Origin: Marinomonas sargassi
GTDB lineage: Bacteria > Pseudomonadota > Gammaproteobacteria > Pseudomonadales > Marinomonadaceae
Direction of reading: 5' to 3'
Assembly: GCF_025716875.1 (NCBI RefSeq)
Contig: NZ_JAOVZB010000004.1
Coordinates: 124,001-188,000 of the forward strand
Length of the DNA: 64,000 nucleotides
In this document: positions 48,071-56,830 of the stretch, piece by piece
How the letters are laid out: the number at the start of each line of letters is the position of its first letter
How positions within the stretch are numbered: the first letter of the stretch is position 1
The notes under the pieces: generated by a model
Told to the model about the DNA's origin: nothing
The model's database searches: none
The model's input: the letters and a program-made list of their open reading frames with translations, nothing else
Position numbers and translations under genes: made by a program

Positions 48071-48310
48071 CTATTTTTTCTTTGCACGAGGGTCAGCCAA
48101 TAATAGTTTAAAAAGGTATTCCAATGAGCCGCCTTTGTCAGAGAAAGTTTGCGTATATTCCTTAATGCCACGTTCGAAGTAATAAACTTCATAGGAGCTT
48201 CCATGTACCTGGATCGTATACATACAATCACTTGGAGGCTTCCCCAAGCTAAATATGCTTCGATCAATATCGTGCTCGTAGAGCTTCTGGTTAAACTCTT
48301 CATTTTCCAT
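48071..48310 (-). CDS. Cassette 4 small protein, unknown
   Basis: 79 aa from the ATG at 48310 (MENEEFNQKLYEHDIDRSIF). The middle reads YEVYYFERGIKEYTQTF, similar in style to small beta-alpha immunity-like proteins common in cassettes, but that resemblance is weak. An extended frame from 48379 would start inside attC 3 and is rejected. No ribosome site is evident. Confidence 0.6.
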   Translation of the reverse strand: MENEEFNQKLYEHDIDRSIFSLGKPPSDCMYTIQVHGSSYEVYYFERGIKEYTQTFSDKGGSLEYLFKLLLADPRAKKK

Positions 48311-48316
48311 AAGGAC

Positions 48317-48409
48317 ACTTAACGCCGCAATAACCGAGCGGAGTATTGCGTGGTAAAGTGAGCGAAGCGAACCACGCAATGCGGAGTCCGGTTGATTGCT
48401 TTGTTAGTG
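48317..48409 (-). repeat. attC site 3
   Basis: 93 nt between ACTTAAC (48317-48323) and GTTAGTG (48403-48409). ATTGCGTGGT and ACCACGCAAT form a perfect 10-bp arm around GAGCGAAGCGA-type central bases. Confidence 0.9.
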
Positions 48410-48883
48410 TTTTTTAGCATAGCTAGACATCCAAACCTTAGATTCATTGAATATGCCCCGATTAATTTCCCCTTCGGAACAGTAATCTTCGTAATACCAC
48501 CCATACATTAGGTGAATTCCTAGATCGTCACCGACGTACTTTTCCGTTTTACCGTAATAATCGTAACCATCTATCTCTTGGAGCATCTCTTTAAATTGAT
48601 CGTAAGGTACTACTTTTCCCGAAGCGATTTTAGTAATGTGGTACTCCACAAGATATCTAACCGCTTCTTCTAGATTCGGGAGGTAAACATGTTGTTCTCT
48701 TAAATATTGCTCAAATAGTTTGGATATTGCTACCCAGGTTTGTGGTTGATGATCAATTATCTCTAGAAAAATATCCGACCATTCCCCAGCATTCAACTGC
48801 CGGTGCACAAAATCAAGAATATCGTCTGTACACAATATTCCAGCTGCATATCTATTAACTAAAATTTCTACTTCGTTTTCCAT
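48404..48883 (-). CDS. Cassette 3 protein, unknown
   Basis: 159 aa, acidic and soluble, rich in Tyr (YDYYGKTEKYVGDD, GWYYEDYCSEGE). The stop codon lies in the attC core. The first 100 residues are helical. Not recognised. Confidence 0.7.
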   Translation of the reverse strand: MENEVEILVNRYAAGILCTDDILDFVHRQLNAGEWSDIFLEIIDHQPQTWVAISKLFEQYLREQHVYLPNLEEAVRYLVEYHITKIASGKVVPYDQFKEMLQEIDGYDYYGKTEKYVGDDLGIHLMYGWYYEDYCSEGEINRGIFNESKVWMSSYAKKH

Positions 48884-48893
48884 TCTTGATGAA

Positions 48894-48974
48894 CACTAAC
48901 GCCCGCATGTGCGGCGAGCAACTTGTTGCGAGTCCAGCGCACGTAGTGCGCGATGCACCATGCGCTTGTTAAGT
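48894..48974 (-). repeat. attC site 2
   Basis: 81 nt between CACTAAC (48894-48900) and GTTAAGT (48968-48974). Inner arms GCGCA…TGCGC and GCAACTTGTTGC are strongly self-complementary. Confidence 0.88.
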
Positions 48975-48983
48975 GATTGCTGC

Positions 48984-49295
48984 CTAGTAATAACTTGTAA
49001 GGTTTCTGAGCTTTTCAAGAAGCTCCTCCACTGTTTCTTTAGTATATCCAGTTGTTGCTTGTAGCTCTCCACAGAATAGCTTGTCATTGTGAGCTGCTTC
49101 TGCGACTAATTGCCTGAAGAAAACCAACTCTTCGTGTGAGAAAAGCTCTCCGATATATGCTTCTTTAGTTTTTTCAGCAATAATCTTTGCTGCACCTTCA
49201 AGCACAGGTGAAATCAAAACAACATCTCCAGCCTTTTCAATTTCATGTAAGGCTTGCGTGATATTTACTTTTAACTCTTTATCTACATCTTTCAT
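48984..49295 (-). CDS. Cassette 2 small helical protein, unknown
   Basis: 103 aa, all-helical prediction, acidic, no signal or membrane segment. Contains ATTGYTKETVEELLEKL near the C-terminus, which looks like a small helix-turn-helix-like or coiled end. Not recognised. Confidence 0.65.
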   Translation of the reverse strand: MKDVDKELKVNITQALHEIEKAGDVVLISPVLEGAAKIIAEKTKEAYIGELFSHEELVFFRQLVAEAAHNDKLFCGELQATTGYTKETVEELLEKLRNLTSYY

Positions 49296-49300
49296 GATTC

Positions 49301-49360
49301 ACTTAATGCTGAACACACCAGCGTGAGCTTGCGAACGTCCGGTGCTGTGACTTGTTAAAT
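49301..49360 (-). repeat. attC site 1 with altered core
   Basis: 60 nt, the shortest of the array. The distal core reads GTTAAAT (49354-49360), but the cleavage-side core reads ATTAAGT on the minus strand (ACTTAAT at 49301-49307) instead of GTTRRRY. CACACCAGCG and CGTCCGGTG-type arms are still present. Confidence 0.75.
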
Positions 49361-50095
49361 ATCTGATGAATGATCTATTGATAAACTTAAAACTCGATTT
49401 AGTAAGCTTTCTTCGGAAAGAGAGTAAAAATCAACTGCTTTTTCAGTACCGAAGCTTTGGCGGAAAAGAGCAAATTTTGCTTCCCCCACCTCATCAGTAA
49501 GTGCTTGAGCTCCCTTCAATGGAACCACAGAAAAGTAGTCTGTTTGAATTTCGCCAAAACCATCCCGGTAGGAAACTTTTAGAAATCGACTTAGGCTGAT
49601 TTCTGCATAATAGCCGTGAAGCTCCACATACTGCATAAACTCGACATTGAAGTCCATCCACTTTTGATAGTTATGACTCCCTATCGAAGTAAACATTAGA
49701 CCCTTCGGATTTTGAGTGACTTCAGTAGCAGAAAAGTAGCCACTCATTGCCAACTCTACCTCGATAATTTCTTGGCTCTTATCTTCTGGGTATAGCTTTA
49801 CCCGCAACCAAACTGCATTTGATTCTTCTGCCGCAAATGCCGGCCCACCTAGATTATAAACCCTGAGCTCTTCCTCAGAGTAACGACCCGTATCCGAACT
49901 CCTAATCTGAACTACAGTAGCATGAATTTTTGGGCTAATAGACTGTTTCGCCACTGTTAGTTGGGCTTCAGTTAGTTCTTGTTGTTTCAGCGCCACAAAA
50001 ACCTGAGATACTGAGACCAAAATAGCCATAACTCCCAGCAAAGAGGCCGCTACCGTTTCAAAATATATTTTTTTTTGGTTAAGCCATGACTTCAT
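49355..50095 (-). CDS. Cassette 1 membrane-anchored protein, unknown
   Basis: 246 aa. One transmembrane helix (about 13-35: ETVAASLLGVMAILVSVSQVFVAL) is followed by a ~200-residue domain rich in strands. Orientation and lack of a cleavage site suggest an N-terminal anchor. Closest to attI, so the best expressed cassette. Not recognised. Confidence 0.75.
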   Translation of the reverse strand: MKSWLNQKKIYFETVAASLLGVMAILVSVSQVFVALKQQELTEAQLTVAKQSISPKIHATVVQIRSSDTGRYSEEELRVYNLGGPAFAAEESNAVWLRVKLYPEDKSQEIIEVELAMSGYFSATEVTQNPKGLMFTSIGSHNYQKWMDFNVEFMQYVELHGYYAEISLSRFLKVSYRDGFGEIQTDYFSVVPLKGAQALTDEVGEAKFALFRQSFGTEKAVDFYSLSEESLLNRVLSLSIDHSSDI

Positions 50096-50408
50096 AAAAA
50101 CTGCCCAAAGAAACCCAACTATTTAACATTTTAATAGTGCGCATGCTCGTTTACACATTTCTAAAACTTCCCCAAAAAGCTTATAAGTACTTAACTTCAT
50201 ATAACTTTTCTACGTTATAAACAATTTTGAAAATTGAAAAAACGAGCATGCGCGTTATTCCTTTTGTCCACAGCGCGTTATTTATTTTGTGAACTCCCTT
50301 ACTCATTGATACTAAAATACTTTAAAAATCATCACCAGTACAAAACGCGCACAACTGGATTATTTATTTTGGCTAAACGCGCAAAAAACTGGCTAAGTAA
50401 AAAATAGA
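50096..50408. other. attI region with inverted and direct repeats
   Basis: Lies between cassette 1 and intI. Possible attI/cassette junction cores on the plus strand are ACCCAAC (50113-50119), ATTTAAC (50121-50127) and ACTTAAC (50189-50195). A 14-bp perfect inverted repeat GCGCATGCTCGTTT occupies 50139-50152 and 50240-50253. GCGCGTTATT occurs at 50250-50259 and 50273-50282, and AACGCGC at 50344-50350 and 50376-50382, each followed by AACTGG. The cassette promoter should also lie here or in the intI 5' end. Confidence 0.6.
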
Positions 50409-50424
50409 CTGTATATTTATACAT
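50409..50424 (+). promoter_or_regulatory. LexA-like box before intI
   Basis: CTGTATATTTATACAT matches the LexA consensus CTGT-N8-ACAG except for the last base. It ends 31 bp before the intI ATG, where it would overlap the promoter. SOS control of intI by LexA is established for Vibrio and class 1 integrons. Confidence 0.75.
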
Positions 50425-50455
50425 GTATTTTAGATTTATACACAAGGAATGTGAT

Positions 50456-51418
50456 ATGTCTTCTAGCCCTTTTTTAAACCATATCCGAAGCGAACTTCGG
50501 CTACGTGGATATAGCCTTAAAACCGAAAAATCTTATATTTACTGGATTCGGTATTTCATTTGCTTTCACCAATTACAGCACCCTACCCTTATGGGGGCTG
50601 CAGAAGTAAGAGACTTTCTGTCTTTTCTCGCTATTGAAAAGCATGTAGCAATTAACACCCAGAAGTCTGCACTTAACGCCCTTGCTTTTTTATACAACAA
50701 AATTCTTGATCGCCCACTTGGGGATTTAGGGTTTCAACATGCGAAACAGGGACGCCGATTACCCATTGTTTTATCTCCCGATGAGGTTCAAAAAATACTT
50801 TCTAGTTTAAATGTAAGAGACCATTTAATTTTCTCGTTATTATATAGTTCAGGTCTAAGAATCAGTGAATGTTTGCGAATCAGAATTCAGGATATTAATT
50901 TGGAACAAGGCAGTTTGAATGTGCGTTGTAGTAAGGGTAATAAAGATAGAACCACAATATTAAGTCGTAAACTCGCCAACGCTATAAAAAAGCAAAAAAC
51001 TTCAGCACAAGCAATCCAACAAGAAGATAATAAAAAGGGATATGGACCATCATTACCTTTTGCTCTTGGAAAAAAGTACCTCAATGCATTTAGACAATTC
51101 AGTTGGATGTTTCTGTTTCCATCCTCTTCGATTAGCCCTCACCCCGTAACAGGAGAACTATGCCGTCACCACCTGCACGATTCAGTTCCTCGAAAGACCT
51201 TAAAGCAAGCGCTACAATGTACAAACCTTGTAGAGAAAAAAGTAAATTGTCATACGTTTCGCCACTCCTTTGCGACACATTTACTGATGGCTGGAAGAGA
51301 TATTAGGACGGTTCAAGAGTTACTTGGTCATAACGATGTTTCAACAACACAAATTTACACTCATGTTATTGGACAACATTTTTCTGGCACTGACAGTCCT
51401 CTTGATCAGTTACTATAA
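50456..51418 (+). CDS. intI: Integron integrase
   Basis: 320-aa tyrosine recombinase. Catalytic residues are Arg135 (SSGLRISE), His266 and Arg269 (HTFRH), His292 (LLGHND) and Tyr301. The IntI-specific insertion between boxes I and II (about 200-250: LPFALGKKYLNAFRQFSWMF, then SPHPVTGELCRHHLHDS) is intact, which separates it from XerC/D. The start is the ATG at 50456 behind AAGGA; a frame from 50423 would start within the LexA box. Full length and apparently functional. Confidence 0.95.
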   Translation: MSSSPFLNHIRSELRLRGYSLKTEKSYIYWIRYFICFHQLQHPTLMGAAEVRDFLSFLAIEKHVAINTQKSALNALAFLYNKILDRPLGDLGFQHAKQGRRLPIVLSPDEVQKILSSLNVRDHLIFSLLYSSGLRISECLRIRIQDINLEQGSLNVRCSKGNKDRTTILSRKLANAIKKQKTSAQAIQQEDNKKGYGPSLPFALGKKYLNAFRQFSWMFLFPSSSISPHPVTGELCRHHLHDSVPRKTLKQALQCTNLVEKKVNCHTFRHSFATHLLMAGRDIRTVQELLGHNDVSTTQIYTHVIGQHFSGTDSPLDQLL

Positions 51419-51500
51419 TGCAATAAGAATAAGGCAATTTATTGAACTGAAGTTCGACATACCAAGAACAGCTATTCCTTAACATTCAAAACTAGCACCA

Positions 51501-52382
51501 CTAAACCTCTACCTTACCTTCACTCAATGCAGTGTTAATTTCTTTCCATGTTAATCCACTGCGTTTCTTGGTTTCTGACAAACTTTGCTGGGTGAGTTGG
51601 ATAATTTGTGCGGAGATGGATATAGCAATTTCAAAGGGCTTTTTGCCTGTAATGTCGGGCGAGCCAACGGGACAATGGACAGAGTCTATTTCACCTTGGC
51701 TGAATGAGGCGCTGGCGAGGCGTTTGCGGAATCTAAGAGCTTTGGTTTGTGAGCCGATTAAGCCAATAAAACGACAGTCTTTTCTGTCTAATAAAGCTTC
51801 AACCAGTTGGTAATCCAGCGCATGGTCGTGGGTCATGATGAGCGCCATTTCGTTAACGCCCATTTTCTCCACGTGTTCCAACATGGACTCATACAAGAAG
51901 ACTTGTGCATTGGCTGGCACGCCTTGCATTTGGCGGTCTTGAGCGAGGTTTTCCCGGCTATCCACCCAAGACACCTTCGCTTGCATGTTCGCCAATACAT
52001 TCACCAAGGTAGAGGCCACATGCCCCATACCAAATATGGTAATTTTGGTGGCAGGCTCTGGAAAATATTCCAGTAAGACACTCACCGAGCCACCACAACA
52101 TTGGTTGGTTTTCGCCGCCAAGGGAAAGTGCTCTAACACATGGGAAGCACTGGTTTCTCCATCACTACCACTACTTAACATAGCGCGGGCTTTTTGGCAG
52201 ACAGCGTATTCCAGCTGGCCACCGCCAATGGTATCGAAGCTGTGATCTTGGGTAATAATCATCTTACTGGATGATTCCCTTGGCGCAGAGCCATGGGTGC
52301 CAATCACGGTGGCGATCACCCAAGATTGGCCTGTTTTTTCCACTTCAGCTAAGGCCTGAATCCAACTCATTGATGACATCAT
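51501..52382 (-). CDS. xdhC: Xanthine dehydrogenase accessory protein XdhC
   Basis: 293 aa. It inserts the sulfurated molybdenum cofactor into XdhB. The N-terminal XdhC_CoxI domain has TVIGTHGSAPRESSSKMIIT and the GGGQLE segment; the C-terminal Rossmann domain has IFGMGHVASTLVNVL and FIGLIGSQTKALRFRKRL. The ATG at 52382 follows GGGAGG by 7 nt. Last gene of the xdhA-xdhB-xdhC operon, 12 bp after xdhB. Confidence 0.95.
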   Translation of the reverse strand: MMSSMSWIQALAEVEKTGQSWVIATVIGTHGSAPRESSSKMIITQDHSFDTIGGGQLEYAVCQKARAMLSSGSDGETSASHVLEHFPLAAKTNQCCGGSVSVLLEYFPEPATKITIFGMGHVASTLVNVLANMQAKVSWVDSRENLAQDRQMQGVPANAQVFLYESMLEHVEKMGVNEMALIMTHDHALDYQLVEALLDRKDCRFIGLIGSQTKALRFRKRLASASFSQGEIDSVHCPVGSPDITGKKPFEIAISISAQIIQLTQQSLSETKKRSGLTWKEINTALSEGKVEV

Positions 52383-52394
52383 AAACAAACCTCC

Positions 52395-54776
52395 CTAAAG
52401 GCTTTTCATACTCTTCTCAGAATTTGATACAGCACCTGCACTGAACTCTTTCGCCGCTTGCATACTATAAAACACGGCTTCTGGCGTCGCAGGCACCGCC
52501 AAAGGAGGTGAAATTTGATGATCACACACAGCAGCACAAGCGTCTTTCAAAGCACACCACACAGAAATACCCAGCATTAACGGTGGTTCACCCACGGCTT
52601 TAGAACGGTAAACAGACTCTTCACTGTTAGCTCGATCAAACAACTTCACAGTGAACTTCTCAGGTACATCCGCCGAAGTAGGGATTTTGTAGTTGGCAGG
52701 GCTGTTAGTGGTAATGCGCCCTTTTTCATCCCAACTTAACTCTTCCGAAGTTAGCCAGCCCATTCCTTGCACAAAGGCACCTTCAATCTGGCCGATATCG
52801 ATTTCTGAGTTAATGGAAGCACCCACGTCATGGAGAATATCCACTTGAGTGACTTTATATTCCCCAGTAAAGGTATCCACCACAACTTCAGATACAGCCG
52901 CGCCGTTAGCGTAGTACAAGAAAGGACGCCCCTTAGCGGCTTTTCTGTCGTAACCAATTTTTGGCGTTTTGTAGAAGCCAGTAGACGACAAAGACACACG
53001 GTTCATATAGGCCAGCTTCACGAACTCAGGGAAGCTCATCACCTGAGAATCACTGTCGCCTTTCCCTAGTATGACTTGGTCATCTTCAATGGCGAATTCG
53101 TCCGCAGCAATACCAAAGTGTTCCATAGCAAATTCTTGCAGGCGTTCTTTAATGGTTCTTGCCGCGTCCAATGCCGCCATACCATTTAAGTCTGTACCAG
53201 CGGACGCCGCTGTTGGTGAAGCGTTAGGGACTTTGTCCGTTCGGGTCGCCCCCACATTCACTCGTTGGTAATCAATACCGAAAGTTTTCGCTACGATTTG
53301 CGCCACCTTGGTATACAAGCCCTGCCCCATTTCTGTTCCACCATGGCTCACATGCACGCTGCCATCCGTGTAAACATGCACTAGAGCACCACCTTGGTTA
53401 AGGTGTTTGGAAGTGAAGGAAATACCAAATTTCACAGGCACTAAAGCAAGGCCTTTCTTCAAAAATGGACTTTGCTGGTTAAAAGCTTTTATCTCTTCTC
53501 GGCGCGCTCGATAGTTTGAGCTGTCTTCCAAGTCTTGAATTAAAGGCAGCAACACATCTTCATCCACGCTTTGGCCATAAGGTGTTTGACGCTTCCCTTC
53601 TTGATAACAATTGAGTTTGCGAATATCTAGGGCGTCTTTACCAACCGAGCAGGCGATTTCTTCCACCACGGTTTCCGCCAATATCACCCCTTTGGGGCCA
53701 CCAAAACCACGGAATGCGGTGTTGGATACCGTATGGGTTTTACCACGGTAACCACTGATTCTGGCATTAGGTAAGAAGTACGCATTGTCGGAATGGAACA
53801 TGGCCCTATCCACCACGCCGTCCGACAAATCCGCCGTGCAGCCACATTTACCGACCAAGTCGTATTCTGCGCTGATAATTTCCCCTTCATCGGAAAAGCC
53901 CACCTCGTAGCTGTTCCAGAAGTCGTGACGCTTACCTGTTTGCACCATGTCATCTTGGCGAGGCATACGATATTTCACAGGGCGACGATTACGCACCGCC
54001 AACACAGCTGCCATACAACCCAGTGTTGCTGCTTGGGATTCTTTACCCCCAAAGCCACCGCCCATGCGGCGCACTTCCACTTGCACACTTTCAACTGGCA
54101 CACCCAACACTTTCGCTACCAGCTTTTGTACTTCGGCAGGGTGCTGGGAAGAAGCGTATACCACCACACCTCGGTCTTCCGTGGGGGTCGCAATACTAAT
54201 TTGCCCTTCTAAATAAAAGTGCTCTTGGCCTTTGATATAGATATCTGACTTAATTTTACGGGGCGCTTTGGCCATGGCGGCTTTTGCATCACCACAGCGA
54301 ATGGTATGGGTAGGTAAAACAAACTCTTGGCGTGCTAAAGACTCTTTAGGGTGAAGGGTTGCTTCCCTTGGTTTGTATTCGATTTCAGCCAGTTCCACCG
54401 CCTGCTTGGCAGCACGAAAACTGGTCGCCGCCACGGCAAAAATAGGCTGACCTATGTAATGGACAAAATCCCCCGCTAGCAGTAAATCGCCACTTAAAAC
54501 AGGCGATACGTCGACTTCACCGGGAATATCCGATTGCACAATAACATCGACAACACCCGGATAAGCGCGAACTTTATCAAGGTTAACACTGACAATATCC
54601 GCATGGGACTCTGTCGATTTACCCGTCGCCACATGCAGCTCATTGGGCCATTCCGACATATCATCAATATAAATGGCTTCTCCAGTCACATGCTTTTTTG
54701 CGGACTCATGTATGGGCTGTTTTTTGGCCTTTTGATTAGATTGTTCGGTCACTAAGTTATCAGGAAGTTTACGCAT
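52395..54776 (-). CDS. xdhB: Xanthine dehydrogenase molybdenum subunit
   Basis: 793 aa. Oxidises hypoxanthine and xanthine to urate. Cofactor and substrate motifs include GGFGGKESQAA, FRGFGGPKG, the Moco loop near HGGTEMGQGLYTK, and a late VGEPPLMLG with the catalytic Glu. Starts 8 bp inside the end of xdhA. Confidence 0.95.
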   Translation of the reverse strand: MRKLPDNLVTEQSNQKAKKQPIHESAKKHVTGEAIYIDDMSEWPNELHVATGKSTESHADIVSVNLDKVRAYPGVVDVIVQSDIPGEVDVSPVLSGDLLLAGDFVHYIGQPIFAVAATSFRAAKQAVELAEIEYKPREATLHPKESLARQEFVLPTHTIRCGDAKAAMAKAPRKIKSDIYIKGQEHFYLEGQISIATPTEDRGVVVYASSQHPAEVQKLVAKVLGVPVESVQVEVRRMGGGFGGKESQAATLGCMAAVLAVRNRRPVKYRMPRQDDMVQTGKRHDFWNSYEVGFSDEGEIISAEYDLVGKCGCTADLSDGVVDRAMFHSDNAYFLPNARISGYRGKTHTVSNTAFRGFGGPKGVILAETVVEEIACSVGKDALDIRKLNCYQEGKRQTPYGQSVDEDVLLPLIQDLEDSSNYRARREEIKAFNQQSPFLKKGLALVPVKFGISFTSKHLNQGGALVHVYTDGSVHVSHGGTEMGQGLYTKVAQIVAKTFGIDYQRVNVGATRTDKVPNASPTAASAGTDLNGMAALDAARTIKERLQEFAMEHFGIAADEFAIEDDQVILGKGDSDSQVMSFPEFVKLAYMNRVSLSSTGFYKTPKIGYDRKAAKGRPFLYYANGAAVSEVVVDTFTGEYKVTQVDILHDVGASINSEIDIGQIEGAFVQGMGWLTSEELSWDEKGRITTNSPANYKIPTSADVPEKFTVKLFDRANSEESVYRSKAVGEPPLMLGISVWCALKDACAAVCDHQISPPLAVPATPEAVFYSMQAAKEFSAGAVSNSEKSMKSL

Positions 54777-56328
54777 GACTTGCTCCTCCTTGTGTGGATG
54801 CCGAAGTTGTTGATGCTGCTACTTCGTAGCCTAAGTCAGCATTCGAAACTGGGTGCCCTGAAAAGGTCGGCACCTGATGACCATTTAACTCCAGCAACGC
54901 CTTCCTTATTAAGCTCGCAGCAATGTCCGATCGGTACCCAGCGCTGGCTCGCATATCACTTAGTGGCGATAGCTCTTCTTTCAATGTATTCATGGCTTGC
55001 AACAAGGCTTGCTCATCATTTATTGATGCACCCAGCAGCGCGTTTTCTGTTTGGCTTGCACGAATGGGTGTGGCCGCCATGCCGCCAAAGGCAAAACGCA
55101 CATCGGTAATTTTCTGATCTTCTACTGCGAAACGCACGGCCAGCATGACACTGGAAATGTCGTCTTCCATACGCTTAGAGACTTTATAAAAGCGGTGGAA
55201 TAGATCGAGTTTAGCTAGGTCAATTTCAAAAAATTGAATCAACTCATCCGCCGCTAACTCTGTTTGCTTATAACCTAGGTAGAAATCATTAATATTCACC
55301 ACTCGTTTGCTGCCATCCACTTTGACTAAATGAATGTCTGCATCGAGTGCTAGCAAGATAGGCGGCATATCTGCGATAGGTGAACCGTTCGCGACGTTGC
55401 CGCCAATGGTGCCACGGTTACGAATTTGTCGAGAGGCAATGCGTTCCAATAGGTGAAATAAGTGTGGGTAGCGCGTTTTGCTAAAGGCTTCTAATTCACT
55501 GTAAGTGACCGATGCCCCCAAGCTAATACTGGTTGAACTTTCTTCTATTTGAGTCAACTCTTTGACACAAGACACATCAATCAAGACATCGAAGTCATGG
55601 AATCGTTGGGTATTTTCCAACATCAAGTCCGTCCCACCAGCAATGAGAACCGCGTCTTTATGGTCAGCTTTTATCGCCAACAACTCGGCTAGTGTATCTG
55701 GCTGAAAGTAGTTATTCGCTGACTGAGCTTCTTGTTGCAAACTTTCTAACTGAGCTTTTACTTGCTCACTATTAGCCGAAATATTTGACCAAGCCTCTTC
55801 TCGCGAATGCTCGCTAATGGATTGCTCAGCAGTGGATTGCTCAGACTGCATAGCAAGACCTGCATCTATGATGGGGCGATAGCCAGTACAACGGCACAAG
55901 TTACCTGAAATGGCATCACATACATCAGAACGATTGATGGTTTTATTGGCAGACTGACTGTTCTCATAGAGGCTTGCTAACGACAGCACTATGCCCGGCG
56001 TACAAAAGCCACATTGGGAACCATGGTGGTCGACCATGGCTTGTTGAGCTGGGTGGAGTTTATCTAAGCTTTCTGACAAATATTCAACAGAGACAACATG
56101 TTTACCCGCCAATGCTTGCACGGGAGTAATACAAGAGTTGAAGGTCGAATAGGCCACTTCGCCCTCTTCCAATGCACCAACCAAGAGCGTACATGCCCCA
56201 CAGTCACCCGATCCACACCCCTCTTTAGTGCCTGTTAGCCCCTGCTTTTCTCTTAAGTAACGTAACGCGGAAAAGTCGCTAGGCAGCGTATTATCAGTCA
56301 CTAGCTCATCATTTAGTAAAAATTTCAC
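54769..56328 (-). CDS. xdhA: Xanthine dehydrogenase Fe-S/FAD subunit
   Basis: 519 aa. Two [2Fe-2S] clusters: Cys38, Cys43, Cys46 and Cys66, then Cys106, Cys109, Cys145 and Cys147. The FAD domain follows (LIAGGTDLM, RNRGTIGGNVANGSPIADMPP). It passes electrons from the Mo subunit to NAD. First gene of the operon. Confidence 0.95.
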   Translation of the reverse strand: MKFLLNDELVTDNTLPSDFSALRYLREKQGLTGTKEGCGSGDCGACTLLVGALEEGEVAYSTFNSCITPVQALAGKHVVSVEYLSESLDKLHPAQQAMVDHHGSQCGFCTPGIVLSLASLYENSQSANKTINRSDVCDAISGNLCRCTGYRPIIDAGLAMQSEQSTAEQSISEHSREEAWSNISANSEQVKAQLESLQQEAQSANNYFQPDTLAELLAIKADHKDAVLIAGGTDLMLENTQRFHDFDVLIDVSCVKELTQIEESSTSISLGASVTYSELEAFSKTRYPHLFHLLERIASRQIRNRGTIGGNVANGSPIADMPPILLALDADIHLVKVDGSKRVVNINDFYLGYKQTELAADELIQFFEIDLAKLDLFHRFYKVSKRMEDDISSVMLAVRFAVEDQKITDVRFAFGGMAATPIRASQTENALLGASINDEQALLQAMNTLKEELSPLSDMRASAGYRSDIAASLIRKALLELNGHQVPTFSGHPVSNADLGYEVAASTTSASTQGGASHA

Positions 56329-56830
56329 CGAGCTCTCCTACAAAAACAAAAAATTATATGCAGATGAAATGCAAAAACCTGACCAATCGTACAAACTTTT
56401 AATAAAAACAACCAGTACAAAGTTAAAGCCGCTTTAAACACTAAGCAAAAGCCCCTTATCAAAGCTACGAAGATAGCATCCAGTCTTATCGAAAAACACT
56501 AAATAGCAACACAAAAAATCAGTATTAATACGTAGTAAGTATTTATTTTATAAGGAGTTAATGCGGTTAATACGTATTCAAAGCGAACACACCCTTTGTT
56601 AAGGTAGGCTCGAATCCATAGCAAAGTAGCTTATGTACTAATACAAAGTTCATTTCACACATCAGAAAAGGCTTTGCTGAAATCCGTTGATTTTGTAAAA
56701 GCCTCTCAGCGTTAGGTTCACTCTATCTAGTTAAATTTTGATACCACTAAAATCCAAAATATAAAGAAAGGCTCAAGATATTCGGCCTTTATATTTTAAT
56801 TTTCTAATAAATTCTAATAAGAGGAAAAAC
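56329..56830. promoter_or_regulatory. Divergent region between xdhA and the lactate permease
   Basis: About 500 bp. TTAATACGTA occurs twice as a direct repeat (56525-56534 and 56567-56576), 42 bp apart, which is about four helical turns. Between them, AAGGAG precedes an ATG at 56561 opening a 13-codon frame (56561-56602, MRLIRIQSEHTLC). No other gene is visible. Confidence 0.4.

Larger units (their letters stand above)
46880..51418. mobile_element. Chromosomal integron: intI, attI region, five cassettes
   Basis: The integrase gene is on the plus strand at the right, and five cassettes extend to the left with all their ORFs on the minus strand, each closed by an attC site. This is the standard arrangement with intI divergent from the array. 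The array is short compared with Vibrio superintegrons. It separates the alginate lyase gene from the xdh operon. No transposon ends or resistance genes are seen, so it is probably a sedentary chromosomal integron. Confidence 0.9.

Noticed and set aside
47959..48318. 119-codon minus-strand frame overlapping cassette 4
   Set aside because: It runs through attC 4 in a different frame from the cassette gene and has no coding features.
46880..49360. CRISPR-like array
   Set aside because: The repeated elements are attC sites of unequal length (60-101 nt) with gene-sized spacing and an integrase, not short regular repeats.
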